From Myxococcota bacterium (GTDB taxonomy: Bacteria; Myxococcota_C; UBA6777): a DNA stretch of 25,281 nucleotides. Positions 7,288-14,100 of the stretch are shown piece after piece. Below the pieces are notes generated by a model. The model was not told the origin of the DNA and searched no databases. It saw nothing but the letters and a program-made list of their open reading frames with translations. The position numbers and the translations under genes are program-made. The stretch is taken from assembly GCA_963169055.1 (NCBI GenBank), contig CAUJFU010000118.1, positions 1-25,281 of the forward strand. The letters run 5' to 3'. Within the stretch, counting starts at the first letter, position 1. Each line of letters starts with the position of its first letter.

Positions 7288-9348
7288 ATGCGAAAGCCTT
7301 TGCGGTATCTGGTGTTTTTGGCGGCAGTGTTCGGCTTGTTGAGCATGATGGGAGCTTGCACACAAACGGTTGTGCCGCCGATCTCCCACCTAAAACGCCC
7401 GTTGTCTGGGGCTTTTTTGACGACGAATTCATTGATGTGCTCTACGCTGCCGGGGGATCTCGGTGGGGCGTTTTGTACGCAAGACAAGCATTGTGCGACA
7501 GGTCGGCAGTGCATCCCGACACAACGGCGTTTGCTCTACATCGCGAATGCCGATATGGATCGGCTGACGGCGGTGGATGTGGATGGAACGGGATTTCCGT
7601 TTGTGTTGGTGGGGCGGGATTTTAGTCATCCCGGGATCATGTACTTGCGGACGGGGCGTTATCCGATCAGCGTGGCGGTGTCGCCCGATCAAAAGCGGAT
7701 GTTTGTTTTGCACGGTGTGGACGGGGATATCGGCGTGTGGGATACCGAAAAGCGCACGCAGGTCTTGGATGACGCAAAGCCGTTGCGTCTTCCGCGTTGT
7801 GAGGCGCAGCGCAATTGTTGGCCGAATCCTCGTCAGATGATTGTGCGCGAAGTCGGAGGGCGGTTGCTTGGGTTTGTGTTGATCCCAGTCCTTCAGACGA
7901 TCGCGGTGATCAACTTGACCGAAGGGCAGGCTGATTACGGAAAAGAAGTCCAGCGCATCGCGCTCTCAGGAACCCCCACACAGATGATCCTCGATCAGGC
8001 TCTGGCGCGCTTGTATGTCACCAACTCGACGCGTGATGTGGTGCATCAGATCGATCTTGCGACCTTCGCAGCAAAAGAGATCTATGTCGGAACCCTCTCC
8101 AACGGAGGTTCGATTACGCCCGATGGACGGGTGCTTTATTTGCTTGATCTGCGCGATGGCGGGATCTTCATGTTCGATATCGCGCAGCGCGCACAGATCC
8201 CCCAAGGCGACACGCGCTTTCAAGAAGAGCGCAATCTCTACCCCCAAGATCGCAGCGCTCAGTTTTCCACCGTCACCTTTTTGCCTATAGTGGACGCATA
8301 CCGACAAAAGAATGGAAACGGCTTCTTTGCGTGGGCTACCGCAACGAGCGGAAGAGGCTTTTTGATCGATGGCTTTCATCATCGCTTGTTTTATGAAACT
8401 CCCGTTGCATCGGTCAATCTCCCAGTTAAAGTCACGATAAACGGGCGCACTCCGACTAATCTTGCGGTCCTTCCGCAGCTTGAACGTGAGCCGATACGCG
8501 ATACGGATGGAAATGTGGTCAATGGGGAAGACGGAAAACCCCTCACCCGCGAGGCGATCAAAGTCTTTCATGGTCAAACCCGCGATGAGATCTGGCGATT
8601 GACCTACGAAGGCCAATTGTTTGAAGTCCGAGAAGGCGAGTTTGAGAGCCTTTCAGCAGGCCGCTTTGTTGACAAAGACCTGAACCTCCAAGCAGAAGGT
8701 GTCAAAGTCGACGATCAGCTGGTGCTTTATCAACAGCGCTCTCTGACCTCTTGCAAATGTGCGATCTTGGCGAGTTTTGCGGAACCGGCGAGCCAAGAAG
8801 CCTTGCGCAGTTGTTCGTATCGTTTGGGGGAATCGTGCGAATTTGTCGTCTGTACGGGCGAATTGGATGGCGAAGATATCCCCAAGATGGATTGCCCCTT
8901 GTACCAATTGCCGATCAAAGAGGTCAGCGGACATCGCGTGGTGATCGAGCGCGGCGATGCTGTGTTGCCGCCTCCTGCGCGCTGGCGTTATGCTGTTCGC
9001 GCAAAATCGGCCTTTGTTGCAGCGGGGAGCGCGACGGGTGTGTTAAAAGAGCGCACCAAAGTGGGTGAAAGCCTTGTGACACCGTATTTTTCATTGAAGA
9101 TCTTGCAGGGCGAAAGTGCGGATATCCCGCAAGATACGCGCTTTGAATTTGACACGCTCAGCGGTGTCACTCTGACGGCTCCAAGCCTTGCGGGTGTCCC
9201 CACGTTTGCGGTGTACGGTGAAGACGCGGCTTGCGAACAAAAAAATGGATGCGTGCGTCTGTGGATGCTTGACAGCAGCAGCAATCGCGTTATCCACATC
9301 CAAGTCAACCAGTCGCTCCAAACCAGTACCGTTGGAGCCTTGCGCTAA
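7288..9348 (+). CDS. Secreted beta-propeller lipoprotein with one N-terminal Cys module
   Basis: This 686-aa protein has no function I can assign. The signal sequence MRKPLRYLVFLAAVFGLLSM ends in MGAC, an acceptable lipobox, so an outer-envelope lipoprotein is likely. One short Cys module follows (FCTQDKHCATGRQC). Beta-propeller-type repeats come next: RRLLYIANADMDRLTAVDVD, YPISVAVSPDQKRMFVLHG, QALARLYVTNSTRDVVHQID and GGSITPDGRVLYLLDLRDGG. These have the surface-layer YVTN/lactonase-like rhythm. The last 200 or so residues are different, with a cluster of Cys (SCKC..SCSY..SCEFVVC..MDC) and beta-rich sequence. The ATG at 7288 is chosen over TTG at 7270 because GAAGG (7272-7276) precedes it and the signal peptide starts there. 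It is a structural relative and tandem neighbour of the gene at 5131, without the large Cys-rich insert. Confidence 0.82.
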   Translation: MRKPLRYLVFLAAVFGLLSMMGACTQTVVPPISHLKRPLSGAFLTTNSLMCSTLPGDLGGAFCTQDKHCATGRQCIPTQRRLLYIANADMDRLTAVDVDGTGFPFVLVGRDFSHPGIMYLRTGRYPISVAVSPDQKRMFVLHGVDGDIGVWDTEKRTQVLDDAKPLRLPRCEAQRNCWPNPRQMIVREVGGRLLGFVLIPVLQTIAVINLTEGQADYGKEVQRIALSGTPTQMILDQALARLYVTNSTRDVVHQIDLATFAAKEIYVGTLSNGGSITPDGRVLYLLDLRDGGIFMFDIAQRAQIPQGDTRFQEERNLYPQDRSAQFSTVTFLPIVDAYRQKNGNGFFAWATATSGRGFLIDGFHHRLFYETPVASVNLPVKVTINGRTPTNLAVLPQLEREPIRDTDGNVVNGEDGKPLTREAIKVFHGQTRDEIWRLTYEGQLFEVREGEFESLSAGRFVDKDLNLQAEGVKVDDQLVLYQQRSLTSCKCAILASFAEPASQEALRSCSYRLGESCEFVVCTGELDGEDIPKMDCPLYQLPIKEVSGHRVVIERGDAVLPPPARWRYAVRAKSAFVAAGSATGVLKERTKVGESLVTPYFSLKILQGESADIPQDTRFEFDTLSGVTLTAPSLAGVPTFAVYGEDAACEQKNGCVRLWMLDSSSNRVIHIQVNQSLQTSTVGALR

Positions 9349-9423
9349 GGCAGACCGTCGAAGGCCCTCTTTGCTCTCGCCCCGTCTTTTCCCGCCGCGC
9401 GGAATCCCGAAGAAAGAAAAATC

Positions 9424-9744
9424 ATGACAAGCAAACAAATACTCTATTTGCGTTCTCTCGGACATCATCTCGAACCTTGCTTGATTATCGGCAAACAAGG
9501 CGTCACTCCCAATGTGATCAAGCAGATCAGCCAAAGCCTTAAAGCGCACGAACTGGTCAAAGTAAAGATCCCCCAAATGGACGTCGCCGAAGAGCGCCTC
9601 GATATCGCCGAACAACTCGCAAAATCCACCCGCGCCTCTCTCGTCCAAGTCCTCGGTCGGATGGTCTTGTTGTACTTGCGCGATCGTGAAAATCCGAAGA
9701 TTACCTTTCCCTCCGCCAAACGCACCACCGCTCCTGCCGATTAA
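9424..9744 (+). CDS. yhbY: YhbY-family ribosome assembly RNA-binding protein
   Basis: This 106-aa cytoplasmic protein of the CRM (CRS1/YhbY) family binds pre-50S ribosomal RNA and aids large-subunit assembly. Family features visible are the opening LxSLGHHLxPxLIIGKQGVTPNVI with the GxxG-type loop GKQG, a central LKAHELVKVKI strand, and a late LVQVLGRMVLLYLRD strand. The length is normal. A purine-rich GAAGAAAG stretch lies shortly before the ATG. It lies 75 bp after a propeller lipoprotein gene and 123 bp before a Cys-rich lipoprotein gene, so this housekeeping gene is embedded in an envelope-protein block on the same strand. Its C-terminal tail (SAKRTTAPAD) is unremarkable. Confidence 0.92.
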   Translation: MTSKQILYLRSLGHHLEPCLIIGKQGVTPNVIKQISQSLKAHELVKVKIPQMDVAEERLDIAEQLAKSTRASLVQVLGRMVLLYLRDRENPKITFPSAKRTTAPAD

Positions 9745-9758
9745 TCCGCTCTCTTCGA

Positions 9759-9787
9759 GCAAGCCTTTTTGTGCAACAGGGGCTTGC
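9759..9787 (+). terminator. Inverted repeat after yhbY (weak terminator candidate)
   Basis: GCAAGCC (9759-9765) pairs with GGCTTGC (9781-9787) across a 15-base loop, 15 bp after the yhbY stop. There is no T-run after the stem; the only T-run is inside the loop. It could be a factor-dependent terminator or have no function. Confidence 0.25.
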
Positions 9788-9867
9788 CAAAGCCCGCTAA
9801 TTCGTTCTACTTTGCTCTGTATGGCGTTTCCGCCGCTGGTTTGTGTTTGCTTGTACGGAGCCGAGGA

Positions 9868-11301
9868 ATGCGTAAAATTCTACTTTGTGGTTTCATCTTG
9901 TTCGGTCTTTTTTGGGGGGCGGGATGTCAAAAAGATCCGCCCAAAACCGCCTGTCCAAAATGCGCAGCCAACGAGATCTGCGATGTCGACAAAGGCGCTT
10001 GTATCCCTCGTCCCAACACCTGCGGGGTGTCGTGCGGAAAAAGCGCGGATTGCGCCAACAACGAGTTTTGTGACACCGACAATTGCTGCCGTCCATGCCT
10101 TCAAGGAGGCTTGTGTGGGCGCGAGCCTTCTCCCGCCGATGGAGGAACGGAAGTCACCCCCGAACAAACCACCAACACAGAACAAAACCCCGATGGGGCG
10201 GATACGGGCGAAAATTGCACGGTTCGAGAAGACTGCAAACCCGGCTTGATCTGCGATGCTTCGCGCAATATCTGCGTCTGTTTGCGGGATAGTTCATGCC
10301 CCAAAGAAGCTCCACGCTGCGGAGCCACCGGGTTTTGCATCCAATGCTTGTCCGACGCAGAATGCCCGATCACGGGGCAAAAATGCGATCCCCAAACCTT
10401 CCGATGCAAGGGCGGAACCACTCCTTGCAATTGTCCCACAGGCCAAAAGTGCAACGACAAAGATCAATGTATCCCTATCTGTGATGGCGTGACCTGCCCC
10501 ACCGACCAACGCTGCGATCCCAACGATGGAAAGTGCAAAACTCCCGGATGCTTGCCGATCAAAGGCTGCCCCAAAAGCGGTGATTGTTGCAACGAAGACG
10601 GCTCCTGTACGCCCTGCGGAAGCAGCAAGATCTGCGATCCTTGCCAAAAAGCCGCCGATTGCGGCGACGGAAACGCATGCAACGATCTAGGCGGTGGATC
10701 CAAGTTTTGCACACGAGAATGCACCGTCAACTCTTGTCCATCGGGTTTTACATGCAAAGTCCTCGGCGATTATGGCCGTCAATGCGTCCCCACAAGCGGC
10801 TCTTGTAGCCTCGACAAATGCGCAGGCCGCCAATGCCCCTCCGGTCTTTATTGCTGCCCAAAAGACGGCCAATGTCACGATTGTTGCCAAGACAGCCACT
10901 GCCCTTCATCCACTTGCGATCTCCAAAGCTTCACCTGCAAAACTGGCGGGGGGGGCTGTAATCCCCCATGCAGCGGCGGCACGAAGTGTTGTGTGAACGT
11001 TAGCGCCTGCCGCGCCTGTTGTTCGGACGCCGATTGCGGTGGCAGCGGGCTGGTCTGCAACAACGGCTCCTGTGGGCCACCCGTTCGAAACTGCAAATTA
11101 TCCGATCCCTTGGGAGCTTGCTCGTCCGATAGTGAGTGCTGCCCCGGCCAAACCTGCGTCGCTGCGGGCTTGGGACGCAACTGTGAGTCTTGCGCCTCCG
11201 ATTCGGATTGCCCAAAGATCAGCGGTGTTGTTCCGACTTCGTGCTGCACCAAAACCCTCTCGGGCCAGATGCGGCGTTATTGTGCAACCGCCTGCCCCTG
11301 A
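9868..11301 (+). CDS. Cys-rich modular lipoprotein (about 80 Cys)
   Basis: This 477-aa product has unknown function. The signal MRKILLCGFILFGLFWGAGC ends in a Cys with GAG at -3 to -1, a plausible lipobox. The mature chain begins with a short Cys-rich head to about residue 85, then a Thr/Glu/Gln/Pro-rich spacer (GGTEVTPEQTTNTEQNPDG), then an almost continuous array of small Cys modules to the end. Typical modules are CTVREDCKPGLICD, CLSDAECPITGQKC, CSDADCGGSGLVC and CSSDSECCPGQTC. My count is about 82 Cys, one residue in six, so many disulfides are expected outside the cytoplasm. The ATG at 9868 is chosen over an upstream in-frame start because CGGAG (9856-9860) lies 7 bases ahead and the signal sequence begins there. 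It shares its layout with the next gene and is probably a paralogue. Confidence 0.82.
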   Translation: MRKILLCGFILFGLFWGAGCQKDPPKTACPKCAANEICDVDKGACIPRPNTCGVSCGKSADCANNEFCDTDNCCRPCLQGGLCGREPSPADGGTEVTPEQTTNTEQNPDGADTGENCTVREDCKPGLICDASRNICVCLRDSSCPKEAPRCGATGFCIQCLSDAECPITGQKCDPQTFRCKGGTTPCNCPTGQKCNDKDQCIPICDGVTCPTDQRCDPNDGKCKTPGCLPIKGCPKSGDCCNEDGSCTPCGSSKICDPCQKAADCGDGNACNDLGGGSKFCTRECTVNSCPSGFTCKVLGDYGRQCVPTSGSCSLDKCAGRQCPSGLYCCPKDGQCHDCCQDSHCPSSTCDLQSFTCKTGGGGCNPPCSGGTKCCVNVSACRACCSDADCGGSGLVCNNGSCGPPVRNCKLSDPLGACSSDSECCPGQTCVAAGLGRNCESCASDSDCPKISGVVPTSCCTKTLSGQMRRYCATACP

Positions 11302-11368
11302 GTCCGCTCGCCTTTCTTGGAAATCCTCGCTTGTGTGCATTTTCTTCTTTTCTTTTTCTTTGAACGTG

Positions 11369-11377
11369 TGTTATATT
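11369..11377 (+). promoter_or_regulatory. Possible extended -10 promoter
   Basis: TGTTATATT matches the extended -10 form TGnTATAAT at all but one position and lies in the most AT-rich part of the gap. No good -35 is present (TTTCTT at the expected distance). If real, the leader to the ATG at 11663 would be about 280 bases. Confidence 0.3.
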
Positions 11378-11415
11378 AAACACCCGTTTGATGTTCTTTC
11401 TTTATGCTTGCGCGG

Positions 11416-11444
11416 TTGTGCGGCTTATGCTACAAGCCGCGCAG
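11416..11444 (+). other. Stable inverted repeat in the leader
   Basis: GCGGCTT (11420-11426) and AAGCCGC (11434-11440) form a perfect 7-bp stem with a 7-base loop. It extends outward by four more pairs including two G-T wobbles. No T-run follows, so it is more likely an RNA structure or operator than an intrinsic terminator. Confidence 0.4.
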
Positions 11445-11508
11445 CGATGTTGTAATGGAGTGTCGTGCTTCGCAACGTCCGAAAGAACCGAGAAAAACAA
11501 AAAAACAA

Positions 11509-11603
11509 GTAAGGTTTGGTTTGTGTTGTCAAGAAGGTGTGGTAAGGTTTGGTTTGTGCGAACTTGTTTTGTGCGGACTGGGTGTGAAACCTGTTGGTTT
11601 GTG
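11509..11603 (+). repeat. Direct repeats (GTAAGGTTTGGTTTGTG x2 plus a partial copy)
   Basis: The same 17-mer occurs at 11509-11525 and 11542-11558, a 33-bp period of about three helical turns. Its GGTTTGTG end recurs at 11596-11603. Such spacing upstream of a gene is compatible with repeated protein-binding sites, but no known regulator motif is recognised. Confidence 0.65.
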
Positions 11604-11662
11604 TAAAGGTTCGATGTGTAACCTATTTGTGTAGAGAGAAGAGAAGGATCGGAGGGAGTTCG

Positions 11663-13246
11663 ATGCGTGTGAATGGAAGTCAGATGTTTTTGCGTTGGTT
11701 GTTGTTGGGGGCGTTGTTGTTTCCGAGTTTGATGTGGGCGTGCGATGGCGGAAACAAGCCCGAATGTGAAAAAAACAATGAGTGTAAGGCGGGCTTTTTT
11801 TGTAAGAGCCAAAAATGCGTGAAGTTGGCGACCTGCACAACGGACGTGGACTGCGAGAACGGCAAGAAGTGCGTGAGCGGCGATTGTCAAACCGTCACAG
11901 ATACCGAAAAATCCACCAACGACGGTGGCACAACTGAGCAAACTCCCGAAAACACCGGTGTTTGTGGAACGCTCAAGCCTTGTGCAAACTTTAGCGATTG
12001 TGCCAACGGGGAGACTTGTACAGCGGGCTGTTGCGCGCCGACTTGCGATGCCAAGAACCCATGTCCGGGTGTGCTCAAGTGCGACGTGACCACAGGCCGC
12101 TGTGTTCCTTGTTTGGTGGATGCGGACTGCGGGACGGCCTCGTCTCTTTGTGCGGCCACAGCAAATTGCTCCACCTCGTTGATCAAACGCTGCGACAAAA
12201 ACCTTTGTGCAGACAAGCCTTGTGAGTGTGGTGTTGGCGAAAAATGCGACGGGACTTCAGGAAAGTGCCTCGCAGACAAAGTCTGCCCGGGCGGAGAAAA
12301 GCCTGACACCCAAGGCAATTGCCCTCGCCCCTGCGCTTCGGCTAAGTGCCAAGCAGGTCAAACGCCCGATCCAAGCAACAATTGTCAGTGCATCCCGCAG
12401 ATTGCGTATTGTCAGACCTGCACACGCAAAGAAGAATGCGGTATCGACGGGCTTTGCGTCACCGACGAAAAAGGCAACAAGTTTTGCGCAGAAGACTGCG
12501 GAGCCAATCGCGGCGCGCAACAAGGCCAATGCAGCGACACCGCCAACTACACTTGTTTCTTTGACGGGACCAACAAATACTGCAAACCGATCCTTGGTTT
12601 TTGCCCTTGTTTAGGAGTGAAATGCACGACCGCAGGGACCAAGTGCTGTGCCAACACAGGCGCTTGTCAAGAGTGTTGCGGAAACCAAGACTGCCAAGCC
12701 CCCAAGATCTGCAACAACGTGACGTACATCTGCGAAGACAACAAATGCGCCGGAAAAACCTGCCCCACCGGCCAAGCCTGTGATCCCAAAGACGGTCAAT
12801 GCAAAGGCGGTAGCAGCGGCCCTTGCCCCCAAGCCTGTCAGCCCGGCACCTGCTGCAATACCACCACGCTCCAATGTACCGCAAGCGCCTGTGCGTCGGC
12901 CAAGTGCAACCCCGCCTGCGATGCCAACACACAAGACTGCTGCGAGTTGTTTGGCGGTCAAGCCCAGTGCGTCCCCAAAGGCCAATGCCCCGCAAGCACA
13001 GGCGGCGGTTGTAAAGCCGATTCCGATTGCCCGAACGCTGGCGACAAGTGCTGCGACTTCTTTGGCCTTCAAAAGATGTGCATCGCAGGGAGCGATCCCA
13101 CTGCTGCGTTGTTGTGTGGTGGCGGAAGCGGCTCTTGTGTATCGGATGCCGACTGCAAAGATCCCGCTGCGTCGAAGTGTTGCGATGGTTTGATTCCCGG
13201 TCTTTTCCCGAAGTCTTGCAAGGCCAAGTGCGGGGGGTTCCCCTGA
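11663..13246 (+). CDS. Cys-rich modular lipoprotein (about 80 Cys), paralogue of the 9868 gene
   Basis: This 527-aa product has unknown function. The signal segment MRVNGSQMFLRWLLLGALLFPSLMWAC ends in a Cys preceded by MWA, a lipobox-like site. The architecture repeats that of the gene at 9868: a short Cys-rich head (CEKNNECKAGFFC, CTTDVDCENGKKC), a Thr/Glu/Asp spacer (DTEKSTNDGGTTEQTPENTG), and then a long array of Cys modules. Array examples are CANFSDCANGETC, CLVDADC, CTRKEECGIDGLC, CKADSDCPNAGDKCC and CVSDADCKDPAASKCC. I count about 83 Cys, many as CC pairs. The ATG at 11663 is preceded by a GGAGGGAG purine block (11651-11658). Upstream in-frame residues do not resemble a signal. The downstream gene is convergent, with only 11 bp between stops and no visible terminator. 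Confidence 0.82.
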   Translation: MRVNGSQMFLRWLLLGALLFPSLMWACDGGNKPECEKNNECKAGFFCKSQKCVKLATCTTDVDCENGKKCVSGDCQTVTDTEKSTNDGGTTEQTPENTGVCGTLKPCANFSDCANGETCTAGCCAPTCDAKNPCPGVLKCDVTTGRCVPCLVDADCGTASSLCAATANCSTSLIKRCDKNLCADKPCECGVGEKCDGTSGKCLADKVCPGGEKPDTQGNCPRPCASAKCQAGQTPDPSNNCQCIPQIAYCQTCTRKEECGIDGLCVTDEKGNKFCAEDCGANRGAQQGQCSDTANYTCFFDGTNKYCKPILGFCPCLGVKCTTAGTKCCANTGACQECCGNQDCQAPKICNNVTYICEDNKCAGKTCPTGQACDPKDGQCKGGSSGPCPQACQPGTCCNTTTLQCTASACASAKCNPACDANTQDCCELFGGQAQCVPKGQCPASTGGGCKADSDCPNAGDKCCDFFGLQKMCIAGSDPTAALLCGGGSGSCVSDADCKDPAASKCCDGLIPGLFPKSCKAKCGGFP

Positions 13247-13257
13247 GCCTTGCGGTC

Positions 13258-14100
13258 TTAGAGGGTAGCTTGGTTGAGTTGGGCTTGTTGTTTCGCGAGA
13301 AGCGGGACACCCAAAAAGATCAACGCAAGCGCGGTGGTTCGTAAGAAAAGGGGAAGGGGAGACGTGGGGAAGGGTTCGTGAAAGGCAAATAATCCAACGA
13401 GGATCGATATCGTACACGCCCACAGTGAGTCGTAGGTGACGATCGGCACGGCTCGTCCGACACGGAGTCCTCGGGTTTGTAGAAAAAATCCCGACATCGC
13501 ACATACCAGACTTGCGATCGCACCGACGGCGATCCAAACCTTGTGTGCGCCTTGCTGCGCGCTGAGATGCGCAGAGCGCATGACGATGGTGGAGAGTCCA
13601 AAGCAGGTTCCTGACATCATGCCTGTTGAAAGTTCAAGCCACCACTGGCGGCGAAACAGACACTCAAGCAGCCCAAGCAAGGACACAAGCAAGCCAAACG
13701 CAACGAGCAAACGGGTGACGTGAAAAGAATCGGGGCCTTTTTGAAGGGTGGCAGCCATCAAGATCGCACCCAAAGCAAGCAGCGCAAGCCCGAGCCATTC
13801 ATGCGGCGTGGTGGGATCGCGCAAGACGATGCGATCATATACCACCAGCGCGATCAACCCCGTTGCAAGGAGAGGTTGGTAGATCGATATCGGCGTCATT
13901 CCGATCGCCACGATCGATAGCACCGAAGAGAACATCTCCAGCACAAACCCACCCCCCCAAAACGGATTGCGCAAAAACAACCGCAACACAGGCCAGTGCA
14001 GAGAGATCGGGGGAAGATCTCGAACTCCTCGCTTTTGCAAGCCTTTTCCGATGTAGATCCCAAAACCTGCAAGCAACGTCAAAGCATAAGCAAGAGCCAT
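13258..14100 (-). CDS. DMT/NIPA-like multi-pass membrane transporter
   Basis: This 280-aa inner-membrane protein has about nine hydrophobic helices. The layout and motifs resemble the drug/metabolite transporter (EamA) superfamily and the NIPA magnesium-transporter branch: a first helix ending in GKGLQKRG, and YQPLLATGLIALVVYDRIVLRDPTTPHEW followed by LGLALLALGAILMA. The second half again carries ..VPIVTYDSLWACTISILVGLFAFHEPFP, consistent with an internal duplication. The substrate cannot be told from sequence. Its ATG shares one base with the uvrA stop (TGATG), so it is probably translated by coupling from the uvrA mRNA. It ends convergently 11 bp from a Cys-rich lipoprotein gene. No link to DNA repair is implied beyond co-transcription. 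Confidence 0.78.
   Translation of the reverse strand: MALAYALTLLAGFGIYIGKGLQKRGVRDLPPISLHWPVLRLFLRNPFWGGGFVLEMFSSVLSIVAIGMTPISIYQPLLATGLIALVVYDRIVLRDPTTPHEWLGLALLALGAILMAATLQKGPDSFHVTRLLVAFGLLVSLLGLLECLFRRQWWLELSTGMMSGTCFGLSTIVMRSAHLSAQQGAHKVWIAVGAIASLVCAMSGFFLQTRGLRVGRAVPIVTYDSLWACTISILVGLFAFHEPFPTSPLPLFLRTTALALIFLGVPLLAKQQAQLNQATL

Larger units (their letters stand above)
11302..11662 (+). other. 361-bp intergenic region with T-rich tract, hairpin and direct repeats
   Basis: No credible gene is visible. The first part is a T/C-rich tract (about 11340-11361). A possible extended -10 (TGTTATATT) follows, then a strong inverted repeat, then three copies of a GGTTTGTG-containing direct repeat before the Cys-rich lipoprotein gene at 11663. 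Short reading frames through the repeats are low-complexity and lack support. It looks like a regulatory leader for the downstream gene. Confidence 0.5.

Noticed and set aside
12459-13537. Minus-strand open frames over the Cys-rich lipoprotein gene
   Set aside because: These are Arg/Ser/Thr/Ala-rich shadows produced by the TGC/TGT-rich coding strand. The plus-strand frame has a signal sequence and ordered modules.
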